Shown: positions 13,205 through 26,330, numbered from the stretch's first letter. The stretch: DNA of 64,000 nucleotides from Luzula sylvatica (GCA_946800325.1 OX326961.1:35793043-35857042); one strand, 5' to 3'. The notes: generated by a model not told the origin, from the sequence alone. A program made the numbers and translations.

Positions 13205-13690
13205 GGGGAAAGTGTTCTAAATATCGGTGATATAGATCGGTATGTCGGATCCATATTGTTAGTCGGTACATGACCGTTACGATATGCTCCATATCATTCG
13301 AGTAAATCGTCGATCAACCAATATATAGAGCGATATGAATCGATATGAAATGATATGGATCGGTTTGTACTTGGATCACAATCTATTTTTAATATTAAAA
13401 TATATCCCATATCCAAACAATTCTTCTTTCTCTTCTCTGTTGCAAGATTCAGGGTAGCACCCCAATTATGGTTGCAAGATTCACGATTTCATCTCCACGG
13501 CTCTAGAACTTGGCATTATTTTGTGATTTAATTTATTGTATTATTTATGAATTTTATGTTATAAGTTTGAATGTATTTTTAATGAACTTGAAATTTATTT
13601 TGTAATGTTGAATTTTGAATATTAATCATGTAAACTTTTGAAATAATTTTAGAAATTTAATATAATGAATGTTATAAAAATTTATTTAAT

Positions 13691-13776
<86 letters not shown>

Positions 13777-13905
13777 GTTAAAAATATATAAAACATGTAT
13801 ATCACTTATATGGACCGATATGATGTTGTTATATCGGTCCTATATCGATCATATCGCTTATCGATCGTCGAACGATTTGCAAGTGATATGTGATATATGT
13901 AACAT
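13205..13905. repeat. Repetitive element with ATATCGG motifs and an (AT)n core
   Basis: Both sides carry ATATCGG/CCGATAT and CGATAT motifs in opposite orientation (13220-13370 and 13812-13870), surrounding an AT-rich interior with an (AT)n run at about 13696-13773. This is the layout of a non-autonomous DNA transposon, but neither terminal repeats nor a target duplication could be fixed. Confidence 0.4.
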
Positions 13906-14099
13906 TGGATAGAACTGAGCAATAACAACAACCTATTATATTAAAAATTTATTGGGGTCGAATTGAATTTGTTTATTTAGAGCAAGTGATCACTAATTTG
14001 TATACACATGTATTATATTGAAAGATTTTTTGAAGGAAAAAATAATATTAAATATCTACTAAAGACTCGCTAATATTAAAATTATACGGCATATATGAT

Positions 14100-14780
14100 T
14101 CTTTAATGGGCTATTTTTTTTAAACTTTTTGACACGTGTCAATTATCTGAACTTTAAATATAATTGTAATTGTAATTGTAATCGTAATATATACTATATA
14201 TAATTATCATATAATACATTTTTATAAATAATACTGAATTTTATTAAGGATATATTTTGAAGTGTTTTGACAATTCTACGTTCTACCAGAGTTTTTTTTC
14301 CACAATATTGTTTAAATGTAGATATTTTAACTACGCGACAATTATCTTCTCTGTTTTAAATTATAAAATTTATTTGTTTATGTTATTTATATATTTTTAA
14401 AAATTATGAAAATTGAATTATATATTTTTATGATGTGAGCCGTGAATTTGGGCTTCAATGGGCTATTTTTTTTTCTAATTTTGTTGACACGTGTCAATTT
14501 TTCAAAGTTAAATACTGAATTTTATTAAGGATATATTTTGAAGTGTTTTGACAATTCTACCAGAGTTTTTTTTCCACAATATTGTTTAAATGTAGATATT
14601 TTAACTATGCGACAATTATCTTCTCTGTTTTAAATTATAAAATTTATTTGTTTATGTTATTTATATATTTTTAAAAATTATGAAAATTGAATTATATATT
14701 TTTATGATGTGAGCCATGAATTTGGGCTTCGATGGGCTATTTTTTTTTCTAATTTTGTTGACACGTGTCAATTTTTTCAA
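14100..14780. repeat. Tandem duplication of about 275 bp carrying ACGTG palindromes
   Basis: The block starting ACTGAATTTTATTAAGGATA is present near 14230 and again near 14511, followed in both by the same order of motifs including GATGTGAGCC-TGAATTTGGG. Each copy ends with the 14-bp perfect palindrome TTGACACGTGTCAA (14484-14497, 14758-14771) and a third stands before the first copy (14129-14142). Confidence 0.85.
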
Positions 14781-15188
14781 AGTTTCATTAAACTTTAATA
14801 TAAAATATAAATAATATAAATATAAATATAATAATATATATATATATATGATCTCACAAGAGACCAAACATTGTAGTGAGAGACAAATTAAAGTATCGAC
14901 CAGTGAGAAAGTGAGAAGACAGTGTGGTGAGTGAGCTCCGACTGCAACCTTGCTCTGGCTGAGAGCTAAGTCCTGGAGGGATTGTTTGATCGAGTTTGAT
15001 TTGGAATTTTGGACTTGTTTGACGAAAAGAAAAACGAAGGATTTAGGAAGAGATGGGAGGGAGAAAGAGATGGGGCGTGACCGTTTCAGTGTCTTCTCGT
15101 CAAATGTTTTATTTCGTGTGATTGCAACCTTTACAGATTTGAGCGGGTCAAGATATGCAGTAATGAAAGTCTTTAAAGTTATAGTAAT

Positions 15189-16064
15189 GGAAAATTTTCA
15201 AAAAACCCTTTATTTTTATTTTTGGATATTCTAAAAAATCTCTTATCTTTTTGGAAACTCCAAAAAAACTCTTCTACCAAATTTTTATTTTCAAATACCC
15301 TCCCATGGGGTTAAAATTAACTATGAATGGTGTTAAATATATTTTTATGACCAAAATACCCTTCATTTTACATATTTAGTAATTAAAATAATATTTTTGT
15401 TATTTGTATTAATTTTAAAAAAGTCCTAATTTTTTTTTGCTTAGAATAATTTTTAAAAAATAATTGTCGTATGTTATATTTATATAATTTTAATATTTCA
15501 TACATTACATATATTTGACTTTCATAACTTTTTATTGAAAAAATAACATAAAATAATAATAAGATAAACAACAATATTAAAAGAACATCTTGCAAATATT
15601 TAAAAATTAAAATATCATGAATTTATTAAAAGCATACATAAAAGAAGAACAAAAATAAAAATAAAATAGATGTTTAAAGAAATATTTTTCTATCAATATA
15701 TTTTCAAGGTATTTATTTTATTATTATCTGATGTTAGTTTTTCATGAATAATAAATGTAATATTAAAATTATACAAACACAACATTTAATAATTTTATTT
15801 TTGTGAAATCATTATATGTTAAAAATTATTTATGAATTTTCTTAAAACTAATAAAATTATGAAAAAATAACAAAAATATACATATGAAAATAGAAGGGTA
15901 TTTTGGTCAAAAATTTTTTTTAACACCATCCATTGTTAGATTTAACTCCTATAGGGGGTATTTGAAAATAAAACTTTGGTAGAAGGGGTTTTTTGGGGTT
16001 TCCAAAAAGATAGGGGAATTTTTAAAATATCCAAAAAAGATATGAGGTTTTTTGAAAATTTCCC
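15189..16064. mobile_element. Non-autonomous MULE with long terminal inverted repeats
   Basis: The left end GGAAAATTTTCAAAAAACCC is mirrored at the right end by GGTTTTTTGAAAATTTCCC, and the inverted similarity continues for about 170 bp (for instance TCTTTTTGGAAACTCC against GGTTTCCAAAAAGATA). The 9-bp duplication TATAGTAAT flanks it (15180-15188, 16065-16073). Long inverted ends with a 9-bp duplication are the signature of Mutator-like elements. No transposase is encoded. Confidence 0.9.
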
Positions 16065-16281
16065 TATAGTAATTGTAGAAGGGCGTTTTCGGATAGGGCG
16101 ACCGAGGGGAAAGATTTCGTAGGTGAAGTAGTTCAGGAATGGAAATTAGCTGTGGAAGTGCTTAACTGAGATGTGAAAAGAGTAAGGTATTACAATGGCG
16201 ATAAAGAGGACGAGAGGTAAGGTTTGTACAAACCCTAGAGTTATGTCGTGGGACAGTGAGAATGTACAAACACTGTTCATT

Positions 16282-16302
16282 CTCAACAATTGAAATGTCG
16301 GG
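16282..16302 (-). repeat. Left outlier of the hairpin repeat family
   Basis: The - strand copy of the same 21-bp hairpin unit seen five times at 17829-18014, flanked by ACTGTTCATT as in the right-hand array. It shows that the array was once contiguous and was split by the insertion at about 16345-17790. Confidence 0.75.
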
Positions 16303-16344
16303 ACACTGTTCATTGAGGAATACTTCTTTCACGGACGTAAATTA

Positions 16345-17790
<1,446 letters not shown>

Positions 17791-17828
17791 TGCAACCCAT
17801 TTTTTCTGAAGTTGAGAATGAACAGTGT

Positions 17829-18014
17829 CTCGACATTTCAATTGTTGAGAATGAACAGTGTCTCGACATTTCAATTGTTGAGAATTTTGCAAAGCTTTTT
17901 AATGCTCGACATTTCAATTGTCGAGACCTTTAATCATCCACTTAACAGCCATTAACCCTCTCGACATTTCAATTGTCGACCAGATTCAAAACTCTCGACA
18001 TTTCAATTGTCGAG
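17829..18014. repeat. Array of five 21-bp hairpin units
   Basis: Units start at 17829, 17862, 17905, 17960 and 17994. Each has arms CTCGACA and TGTCGAG (first two TGTTGAG, fourth TGTCGAC) around a seven-base loop TTTCAAT. The last unit has arms of ten bases (ACTCTCGACA / TGTCGAGAGT). Spacing is irregular (33, 43, 55, 34 bp), and the first two units lie in an identical 33-bp duplication. Confidence 0.9.
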
Positions 18015-18814
18015 AGTGTTATAACGCAAATTACCAAACTTTGTTGTCCATTTTGCAAATTATCAAACTTATTTCGTCCATATACAAAAATTTCCCTTGT
18101 AAATATTGAGACAAAAAATAGGACAACTGTGTAATTTTGTTTTTTCTTTTAATATATTTATTATTCGGGTGAAGGGCCTATGAACCTTCCTCGAAAATTC
18201 TCAAAAAAAAAATTTTGTAGAAATTTAATGAAACGTAGTGGACCAAACAATTAGAACAGAGAACCTATCTTAATACATCTACTTGTCTTTATCTAAATAC
18301 ATCTACTTGTCTTTATCTACCGAGGTCCACACAGGACCTATCTTAATGCGATTTTCGGGAGTTGGTAAAAATTTTCTTTAAAGTATTCTGCAGTACCAAA
18401 GTTCTCGGTGGGAATGCATTATTTTTCACTTTATCCAATAAAATAAGATGAACAATATTATATGGGGTTTCTATCGTACGCATTTTTTCTTATCATACAT
18501 CCATTTTCAAAGATATTTGGAGTAATTATTCATTTATGAATATTTAAGGTAAGATGTCAAATATATTTATCAATTAATGTTTGACTAAATTAGTAATTTT
18601 TGTTGTTTATTTAAACAAAAATGTCCATAAAAAATAAATTTTATGATACACCCTTTTACAAATATAATTAATTGCTAAAATACCCAAAATACCTTTGTAA
18701 AAGGGTGTATGATAGAATTCTCCATATTATATATATACTTTTAACTACAACTTTTCAAACAAATATAAAAGAACTGTAATTAAGTAATAGATTTATTTGC
18801 ATCCCCACATACAC

Positions 18815-19295
18815 AAAGGGTGGACATTCGGTTGAACCGAACCGAATCGAATAAGAAGAATTAAATCGAACCGGATTATATTCAAATCGAACCGAACCGA
18901 ATAAAATTTGAACCGATTTAAAACCGAATCGAATAAAACGAATTTCTTATTCGGTTTATTCGGTTGAACCGAATTAGAAGTTTTATAATGTTAAATTTCA
19001 AATGTTATTTAGCAAAAAAATATAAAAATTAATCATATAAAATATACTTACATTATTTTTAATTTTACAATATCGAATTTTAATTTTTTTTAAATAAACA
19101 TAAAAGAAAAAGTAAAAAATAATATTCGGTCGGTTCGGTTTAATCGGTTTTGAAAATACCAAAACCGAACCGAACCGAATAAACCGAACAATATCAATTT
19201 TTGAACCGAACCGAACCAAATAAACCGAACCGATTAAACCGAATTCGACCGGTTCGGTTCGGTTCCCAAATAAACCGAACCATTTGCCCGCCCCT
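18815..19295. mobile_element. hAT-type MITE rich in CGGTTCGGTT, upstream of CAD-2
   Basis: The ends AAAGGGTGGACATTCGGTT and (reverse complement of the right end) AGGGGCGGGCAAATGGTTC are related. Inverted arrays of GAACCGAACCG motifs fill both halves. Flanks ACATACAC (18807-18814) and ACATACCG (19296-19303) match at 6 of 8 positions. The pre-insertion sequence, TTTGCATCCCCACAT, is the distal CAD promoter also seen near 3748 and 32389. Confidence 0.7.
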
Positions 19296-19384
19296 ACATA
19301 CCGTATCATTAAATTAATTTAAATATCCTATTACTTACGTAATCAATGACGTCTCTCGTCCATTTCTGTTTAATCTGTGTACAC

Positions 19385-20475
19385 TTTCATATGCCTAGGA
19401 TATGCAGATAAGTCGAGTTCGAGCACTTGTAATTTCGGAATTCACTCGAGCCAGCTCGGTTTAATATTTATGTTCGAGTTAAAAAAAATCTAGTTCAATT
19501 TCAGATCATTCTAATTCGAGCTATCTCGACTCGATTCGACAATTATTTAATTATTACAAAAAAAAATTAAATTTACTACAAAAATTGAAACATTATGTAA
19601 TAATCTAAAACATTTTGAATATCAAAATCTTGCACAATATATCTTAAAACATTACAATGATGATAAACCAAAAATACAACAAAAAAACACAAACAATAAA
19701 TCAAACATGACAACATAATAACCTAGTTATAATATACCAAAAATACAACACACAAAATAAAATTCAACACAAAACCAAACATAATCTTTGTATCAAGGAG
19801 TCATATTCTCATAAAAATTATGATTTTTTCATTGTTTAATTTTATACAAGACAAGATTGAAATGTATTATTATCATTTAATGTTAGACAAAATAAAAAAA
19901 ATCATGTACGGATAATTGATAAATGCCTAAAATACACTTTTGAAGAAAGGTCTATCATAAAAAAATAAAATCTACAATAAAACTCCCCATATTTGAAATA
20001 TTGATATTTCTTATCATTTTTGTTGTTGTATTTTGTAGTTTTTGGCCTAATTAACAACAGAGGAAATGATTTAACGTTTTCAATTTCTTGCCTTGCTTGT
20101 CGATTTGGTGGTCTCAATTTATTTTTTCATGTATAGATTTATTTTTATTTTAATTTATTGCCTCTTTTGTCTTTTCCTTGCAAATTCACGAAATATGAAA
20201 ATAATTAACAAAAGCGAGCGAGAAAATAAAGGGTCTTGGACTGTGCAATAAAATTGGAGATGCTTTTTTTACATGTTCCAAATTATAATGGTATATATAT
20301 AATACAAATTAATTAGGACAAAAATAATTAGTTTTAAAAATTGAGTTCAAACTTATTTTGAACTTAATACGAACGAGTTGAGTCCGGTTCAAATTCGACT
20401 CGATAAATTCAAGATAACTCAGCTCGGCTCGATTAATTTCGAGTTGACGTTGAGCCAATTATTAGCGAGTTGTTA
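19385..20475. repeat. Element with GAGCTCG/CGAGTTCG-rich ends
   Basis: Both sides (19400-19545 and 20345-20475) contain repeated CGAGTT, CTCGACTCG and GAGCTNGCTCG motifs, with an AT-rich centre. A shorter stretch of the same motif type is at 43440-43600. The layout suggests a non-autonomous DNA transposon, but ends and TSD are unresolved. Confidence 0.4.
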
Positions 20476-20548
20476 TTGAGGGGAGCTGAGGTCTGAGCTA
20501 AAGTTACGACCCTACCCTCCACTCCACATATGGGCCTCTAGCACTGGC

Positions 20549-20556
20549 TATAAAAT
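20549..20556 (+). promoter_or_regulatory. TATA box of CAD-2
   Basis: TATAAAAT followed by GATAGTCGCTCCTCAAAC, equivalent to the CAD-3 sequence GGATAGTAACTCCTCAAAC. It is 671 bp before the ATG, or about 150 bp once the LINE insertion and its duplication are removed. Confidence 0.75.
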
Positions 20557-20607
20557 GATAGTCGCTCCTCAAACAAAGAAATAACCCCACACAAGAATCC
20601 ATTGCTT

Positions 20608-21114
20608 AAACGAGGATGGTTGGGTAACGGCAATTGCACCTTTTGCAACTCAACTTTGGAAACTACGAGTCACCTTCTCCTCCACTGCCCGTTCTCCAAA
20701 CACTTGTGGTCCTGTATAAGCTCCTCCATGCGGATTCACCTTCACTTCCCCCAGCATCTCCTGGACTTCTGGATCCTACACAGAGAGAGAGGCTCATTGG
20801 ACGAGCAAAGGTTTTGGAACTCAGTCCTATTATCTTCCATCTGGAATATATGGAAAGAACGAAACCGAAGGATTTTCGCGAACAAGAAGACCTCACCTAA
20901 CCACCTTCTGGATAACATCTTCCTCGAAACAACATTGTGGCTTAAGCATGTTTAAGCCGCTTGGTTTCTTTATTTTTAGGTTAGTCAGTTCTTAGTGTGT
21001 ATCGGATAAGATAAGTTTTTCTTTTCTTGTCTAGTTTGTTGTAAATACTATTGCTTTTTAATGAGAAGTATTTTTAGAATGGCAAGCTGAACTTGCCATT
21101 CCTTCAAAAAAAAA
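20608..21114 (+). mobile_element. 5'-truncated LINE inserted in the CAD-2 leader
   Basis: The insert begins in coding sequence and ends in A11. A 15-bp target duplication, AAGAATCCATTGCTT, lies on both sides (20593-20607, 21115-21129). The open frame to 20955 is the C-terminal zinc-binding domain of a plant LINE reverse transcriptase: a CTFC...SHLLLHC Cys/His cluster followed by W and IWNIWKERNRRIF. After the stop come about 150 bp of 3' untranslated sequence with a perfect 10-bp stem (21077-21086 with 21092-21101) just before the poly(A). TSD and poly(A) are unmistakable, and the reading frame is still open, so the insertion is young. Confidence 0.92.
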
Positions 21115-21173
21115 AAGAATCCATTGCTTTTACCCAACATCTTCCTCTTTGACTTTCCCCTCCACTAAATCTC

Positions 21174-21178
<5 letters not shown>

Positions 21179-21219
<41 letters not shown>
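21179..21219. repeat. (GA)n directly before the CAD-2 start codon
   Basis: About 20 GA units run into the ATG itself (GAGAGATGGCA). The equivalent tract in CAD-1 is short and interrupted (8752-8773), and in CAD-3 it is about 30 units (32967-33028). Confidence 0.95.
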
Positions 21220-21225
<6 letters not shown>

Positions 21226-22980
21226 GAAGCACAAGAACAAGAAGCTCATGGATGGGCAGCCAGAGAGGCCTCTGGTACCCTCTCCCCTTTTTCTTTCTCT
21301 AGAAGGTATGTATATATTCAATCTTCATAGTTAACTCTTCAAATTCACTCATTCTTTTTTCTTTGAGGCCATTTACTGTACCCCAAACCCATCGTCACAT
21401 TCTTGATACCCTATCCATCTCTCAAAAATTACCCACTCGATTAACAATACTTCGAATTAACAGTTAATTGAATTAATGAATTATTAGGTACTAATATGAG
21501 GTGTTAATTTACTCACAATTAACTGTTAATTCGAAGCATTAATTAATTTGGAGAGAGAGTGGGGTGCAAATTGGAGTTGGGATTAACACCCAACCCAAAA
21601 AAAACAAAAGGGTTTGGGATCGTGGGTGTGATGATGGGTTTTGGGGGCATGGTATAATTTCCCTTTTTCTTTCCTTCACGATTTATTTAATTTAATAACA
21701 TAGGTCTCCAAATGAGGATGATGTAACGGTGAAGGTACTCTACTGTGGAATTTGCCACACCGATGTCAACATCATCAAAAACAACTGGGGAAATGCTCTC
21801 TACCCTGTTGTCCCCGGGTATTAACTATTTAACTAGTTTCTAACCTTAATCTATACTTGCTATTTAAACACATGTGAAAAGTTTATTAATTGTGTCTTCT
21901 TAACATGAAATTTTAATTATTTTTCCCATATTTAGACATGAGATAACTGGAATAGTAACACACGTAGGACCCAAAGTTTCCAATTTCAAAGTGGATGACA
22001 AAGTTGGTGTGGGCTATCTGGTTGGCTCTTGTCTCTCGTGTGACACATGTAATGATAATTCTGAGAATTTTTGTACCGACTTAATAACAACATCGAATGG
22101 TGTATATTACGATGGTTCCACCACCCAAGGTGGATTCTCCGACGTTATAGTCGTGAAAGAAAGATTTGTGGTACACGTACCAGATAATTTACCTTTGGAT
22201 AAAGCTGCGCCATTACTCTGTGCTGGTGTTACGATTTATACCCCAATGAAGAGGTTTGGATTAGATGGACCAGGTAAGCATTTGGGTGTAGTCGGTCTAG
22301 GTGGACTTGGACATGTGGCAGTCAAATTTGGCAAGGCTTTTGGAATGAAAGTTACTGTCATAAGTACTTCTCCTAGTAAGGAAACAGAGGCTATCGAACA
22401 CTTAGGTGCTGATTCTTTCTTGGTTAGTCGCGATCCTGAGCAAATGAAGGTAAATTAATCACTTTCCTATTTTTTTTTTTGTGCAAAGTAGAACGATTGT
22501 TTGATCAAAACAATTAATTATGCATGTGATTAATTACAGGCAGCTATTGGTACTATGGATGGAATCATAGACACGGTGTCGGCATTTCACCCTGTCGCGC
22601 CTTTGCTCGCATTACTAAAAGTGCAGGGAAAGATGATCATAGTTGGTGTGCCGACTAAGCCTTTGGAAGTACCGTCTTTTTCTCTAATTGGAGGCAAGTT
22701 TCCCTATATGAATTTAATCTCCTTAATTCGAGAGCTTAATTAACTATGATGCTTTCACTTGGTTGAATGATGCGCAGGTGGGAAATTATTGGCGGGAAGT
22801 TTGACGGGAGGGATGAAAGACACACAAGAAATGTTGGATTTCGCAGGCAAGCACGGCATTACTGCGGAGATAGAGTTGGTTCAAATGGATTATGTCAACA
22901 CTGCTGTGGAGAGACTCGAAAAAGGGGACGTGAGATACCGATTTGTCGTTGACGTGGCGAATAGTCTTAATGAAGCTTGA
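21220..22980 (+). CDS. CAD: CAD-2: cinnamyl-alcohol-dehydrogenase-like MDR enzyme, five exons
   Basis: Exons are 21220-21305, 21704-21817, 21936-22449, 22540-22693 and 22778-22980, each equal in length to its CAD-1 counterpart and joining to 356 codons. All zinc ligands (Cys46, His68-Glu69, Cys162; Cys99/102/105/113) and the GLGGLG cofactor loop are present. It shares with CAD-1 Asn at the two proton-relay positions (51 and 56) and the GC-AG fourth intron. Differences cluster in exons 1-3, for example [14 protein letters not shown] against [14 protein letters not shown], around the structural zinc lobe. From exon 4 through the 3' flank only about three bases differ from CAD-1 in about 640. 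Intron 1 holds a 299-bp MITE. Expression could be affected by the LINE placed between TATA box and ATG. Substrate unknown. Confidence 0.9.
21365..21663. mobile_element. MULE-type MITE in CAD-2 intron 1
   Basis: The left end GAGGCCATTTACTGTACCCC matches the reverse complement of the right end, GGGAAATTATACCATGCCCC, and the inverted similarity continues through CCAAACCCATC-TCAC. The 9-bp duplication TTTTTCTTT is on both sides (21356-21364, 21664-21672). The interior has the same TTAATTAACTG/CAGTTAATT inverted core as the copy in the CAD-1 leader. Confidence 0.9.
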
Positions 22981-23176
22981 TTAATCTCATGGATTGATTG
23001 ATTAATCATGATCGAATTATGTTTGAAATATATGTCTATTTTTGTTTTGTGCTGAGAATAAGATGGAGAATTTTGTCAAAATAAAAATTAATTGAACTAC
23101 AATCAATGGAGAATTTGGTGTTTGTTATATTTGAATATTTGGGCATGCAAAGTTTATTTCATTTGTATTTTAAACA

Positions 23177-23215
23177 ACTAGAAAAATTACTCGCGCTTCG
23201 CTGCGAATTTTTTAT
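23177..23215 (-). mobile_element. Helitron-like 3' terminus in the CAD-2 3' flank
   Basis: On the - strand the sequence reads GCAGCGAAGCGCGAGTAATT, a few bases, then CTAGT and T: a GC-rich hairpin followed by CTRRT. Similarity between the CAD-1 and CAD-2 3' flanks stops at this base (CAD-1 continues from 10437), which supports a real insertion boundary. The element should extend rightward; its other end was not identified. Confidence 0.65.
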
Positions 23216-23860
23216 TGTAATTAATCAAAATGTTTCAATATTACTTAAACAACGTTGCCAACATACATTATTATCCAATGAAATATTATCCAACGAAAGT
23301 AGAAATGAAATAATAACCACATATTTGAAATTGTTTTACTAAAAAAGAGGTTATCACTTATCAATTGTCTCACTTATGAAGAAACATATTATGAACACAA
23401 ACATAGATCAAGATGTTAACAGAAAAAAGCTGAGCAGTTTATTTTAATTTGGATGTGACATATTAAAAAAACATGTTACACAAAGGAAGTTATTATATCT
23501 GACATCAACTATTACAAGAATTTGTTGCCGTAAAAATACTAAGTAAAAAATCTGCATTGCAAAACTTTCAGCGACTGCCTGCCGTCTCTTGAAGTGGGTT
23601 GCAGTCACCATCTATAGCCCTTGAAGTCACCATCTTACACAAAGGAAGTTGTTACACAAAGGAAGTTATTATATCTGACATTCTAAAATACTAATTCAAT
23701 AGCCCTTGAAGTCACCATCTATTACTGTCGCCTCTTGAAGTGGGTTGCAGTCTCTTCTCGCTGCAGTTTGTCGCCTCTCCAAATCCGATAGCAGCGACTG
23801 CCTGCCGTCTCGACCGTCGTGTGTCCATCCTCGATTACCAAATCTACATGACGAGAAAAC
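23215..23860. other. Low-coding DNA with short duplications, probably internal to a Helitron
   Basis: Segments such as TTACACAAAGGAAGTT, AGCCCTTGAAGTCACCATCT and CTCTTGAAGTGGGTTGCAGT occur two or three times within 23470-23770, suggesting repeated patch duplications. No gene was recognised. Confidence 0.45.
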
Positions 23861-24496
23861 ACCTCAAGAAGCTTGGTGCAGTCAAAAGCCGAGAGTGTCG
23901 CATTTCATGGTTTTCGGAAGTGTGACCTATGCACATGTACCAGATCAAAGGAGAAGGAAGCTCGATGATAGAAGCAAGCAGTTCGTGTTAATTGGATATG
24001 ACGAGAAAACGAAGGCATACAAGTTGTATGACCCGATTGAAAGAAAGATTGTGGTGAGCCGAAATGTCCGTGAATTATGCAGACTGAAATCAGAAGTGTG
24101 AGATGGAAAATGAGGAGGCCGAGTCAGACGAGTCCGAGAAAGAAGAATCCCCAGATGTTGTACCGACTAGACCCGCACTACCTGATGATGAAGACGAGCC
24201 GAGATAGACACGCACGAGGAGCTTACAAGAGTTATACGATGCAAGCAGTGAGGTACATCTTGTTTGTCTTTTGGCAGATGCGGAGAATATTTTCTTTGAA
24301 GAGGCTATGAGAAACAAGAAATGGCAAGCCGCGATGGATGAAGAGATTGGGGCTATCAAGAAAAATAAGATGTGAGACTTGGTCGAATTACCAGAAGGAT
24401 GCAGATCCATAAGAGTCAAGTGGGTGTACAAGAAGAAGAAAAAATTTCAAGACGATGATCGGGATGAAGAACAGACTTGAGCCTAAGGGAGGAATT
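23860..24496 (+). pseudogene. Ty1/copia pol remnant (integrase tail to RT start)
   Basis: One frame reads TPQEAW...VSHFMVFGSVTYAHVP, then KLDDRS and FVLIGYDEKTKAYKLYDP, the end of a copia integrase. After a frameshift near 24100 the acidic linker follows, then MRNKKWQAAMDEEIGAIKK and LVELPEGCRSIRVKWVYKKK, the start of the copia reverse transcriptase, with a stop after NKM. The coding part then jumps directly to a purine-rich tract (AAGGGAGGAATT) and the LTR. Most of RT and all of RNase H are missing. A non-functional element. Confidence 0.88.
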
Positions 24497-24815
24497 TGTT
24501 GATAAGCTCAAGCCCGAATTAATAATTATCAAGTTTAATTAGCCCAAATAATTTTAGGGAAAGTTTGATTCTAAGAAAATTAATTTAGGGGCAGATTTTA
24601 TTATTAGGAAAGTAATTTAGGAAATAAGTTTTAAGGCAAGTTTTGTAGTATTTTGGGGCGTAGGTTTATTGAGCCTATAAATAAGCCTTAGATGTTTAGC
24701 AAGAGATATCAATTCAGAAAATACAAAAAAATTATAAGAGCTTATTAGAATAAGAAAAAGTTTTGTTTATTAGAAATAATATTTGAATCTATATTTGAAT
24801 CCCGTAATACCGACA
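24497..24815 (+). mobile_element. 3' LTR of the copia element
   Basis: It starts TGTTGATAAGC immediately after the polypurine tract and ends ...CCGACA. Its sequence (AATTAATAATTATCAAGTTT, GCCTATAAATAAGCCTTAGA, TATCAATTCAGAAAATA) matches the 5' LTR at 44802-45153 throughout. TATAAATA at about 24676 is a plausible LTR promoter. Confidence 0.8.
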
Positions 24816-24864
24816 ATAACTACACGAAACGATGTTACCGACTTTGCAACCTTCCAACGGAAAT

Positions 24865-25032
24865 AGGCGGCACTTTCCTTGAGGCATGGGACAAAATCCG
24901 AAACTTACCAAAATCTAACTCTTTTAACCCGGCAACAACATGGGCGGTGTCGGCGTGTGTTTGGGCAATATGGAAGGATCGAAATAACAAAATCTTCAGC
25001 AGGAAAACCAGAACTCATATTTATCTCACTTT
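24865..25032 (+). pseudogene. LINE reverse-transcriptase C-terminal fragment
   Basis: One frame encodes FLEAWDKIRNLPK, then TTWAVSACVWAIWKDRNNKIF and SRKTRTHIY, the zinc-binding tail of a plant LINE, related to but distinct from the LINE at 20608. No poly(A) or TSD could be assigned. Confidence 0.65.
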
Positions 25033-25046
25033 AAAAGGAGAAGGGT

Positions 25047-25320
25047 TTTGTGCTCCCACAAAAAAACACCTCATCACTAATGAATAGTGAAAAGATGGAT
25101 GCCAAATAGTTCTATTCATCAACAAAAAATATTACACATATAATTATTTTCATACTTGTTTTATTCTTTAAAAAGAGAATGATTTTGTGCTCCCACAAAA
25201 GAACACATCATCACTAATGAATAGTGAAAAGATGGATGCAAAATAGTTTTATTCATCAACAAAAAATATTACACATATAATTATTTTCATACATGTTTTA
25301 TTCAATATTCTTCAACAAAA
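25047..25320. repeat. Tandem duplication of 137 bp
   Basis: TTTTGTGCTCCCACAAAA and the following CATCACTAATGAATAGTG, AAGATGGATGC and ATTACACATATAATTATT recur with a period of 137 bp (25051 and 25188). Confidence 0.85.
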
Positions 25321-25399
25321 AATATTACACATTTTTTATTATACAAAAAAATTAAATTAATTTTACACATTTATATTCTCACATTTATTTATTTTCATA

Positions 25400-26330
25400 T
25401 TACACATTTAATTATTTCATATTTGTTTGATGGTATATTTCACATTGTATTAATTTAATTAACTCTCTTATTTTCCTTTTCTTTTTTGGAATCATATTTG
25501 TTTTATTCAATAAAAAATATGAATAAAATAATTTTCAACATATTATTTTCATATTTGTTTGATGATATATTTCGCAATGCAATAATTTATATTTAACATT
25601 TAATTATTTTATATTAATTACACATTTCATTATATTACACATTTCATTATTTTTATATTACCCATTTAATTATTTTCATATTTGTTTGATGATATATTTC
25701 GCATTGTATTAGTTTAATTTATGATACTATATTACACAAACACAATGATTATTTTAGATGCCAATTGGTTTGATGATATATTTCACATTGTATTAATTTA
25801 AAACACAATGATTATTTTAGATGCCAAATAACTCTCTTATTTTTCTTTTCTTTTTTAGAATTATATTGGTTTTATTCAATAAAAAACATGATTAAAATAA
25901 TTTTCAACATATTATTTACATATTTGTTTGATGATATATTTTGCAATGCAATAATTTATTTCGTGATATTCTATTACACAAACGTAATGATATTTTAGAT
26001 ACAAATAGTTCTCTTCCTTTTCTTTTCTTTTTTCAGAATTATATTTGTTTTATTCAATAAAAAATATAATGAAAAATAATTTTCAGCATATTCTTTTCAT
26101 ATTTGTTTGATAATATATTTCGCATTGCATTGATTTATTTTATGATATTATATTACACAAAACAATGATTATTTTAGATGCCAAATAGTTGTCTTCATTT
26201 TATTTTCTATTTTAGAATTATATTTGTTTTATTCAACAAATAATATAATTAAAATAATTTTCAACATAATATTGTGTTACTATTTTAAAGATATTATATT
26301 ACACAAAACAGTGATTATTTTTTTTTATTA
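25400..26330. repeat. Diverged AT-rich tandem array
   Basis: CATATTTGTTTGATGATATA recurs with small changes near 25427, 25549, 25677, 25917 and 26097. Between copies the order TTTTCTTTTTT-GAAT, TTTGTTTTATTCAATAAAAA and ATAATTTTCAACATATTAT is repeated. Period varies from about 120 to 240 bp because parts are missing. The array is bounded on the right by a Helitron-like end and is probably its interior. Confidence 0.7.

Noticed and set aside
17829..18014. Possible CRISPR-like array
   Set aside because: Plant nuclear DNA, irregular spacing, two units inside a simple duplication, and no cas genes.
24090..24431. 113-codon Ser-rich frame opposite the copia pol remnant
   Set aside because: Antisense shadow of the copia acidic linker and RT start.
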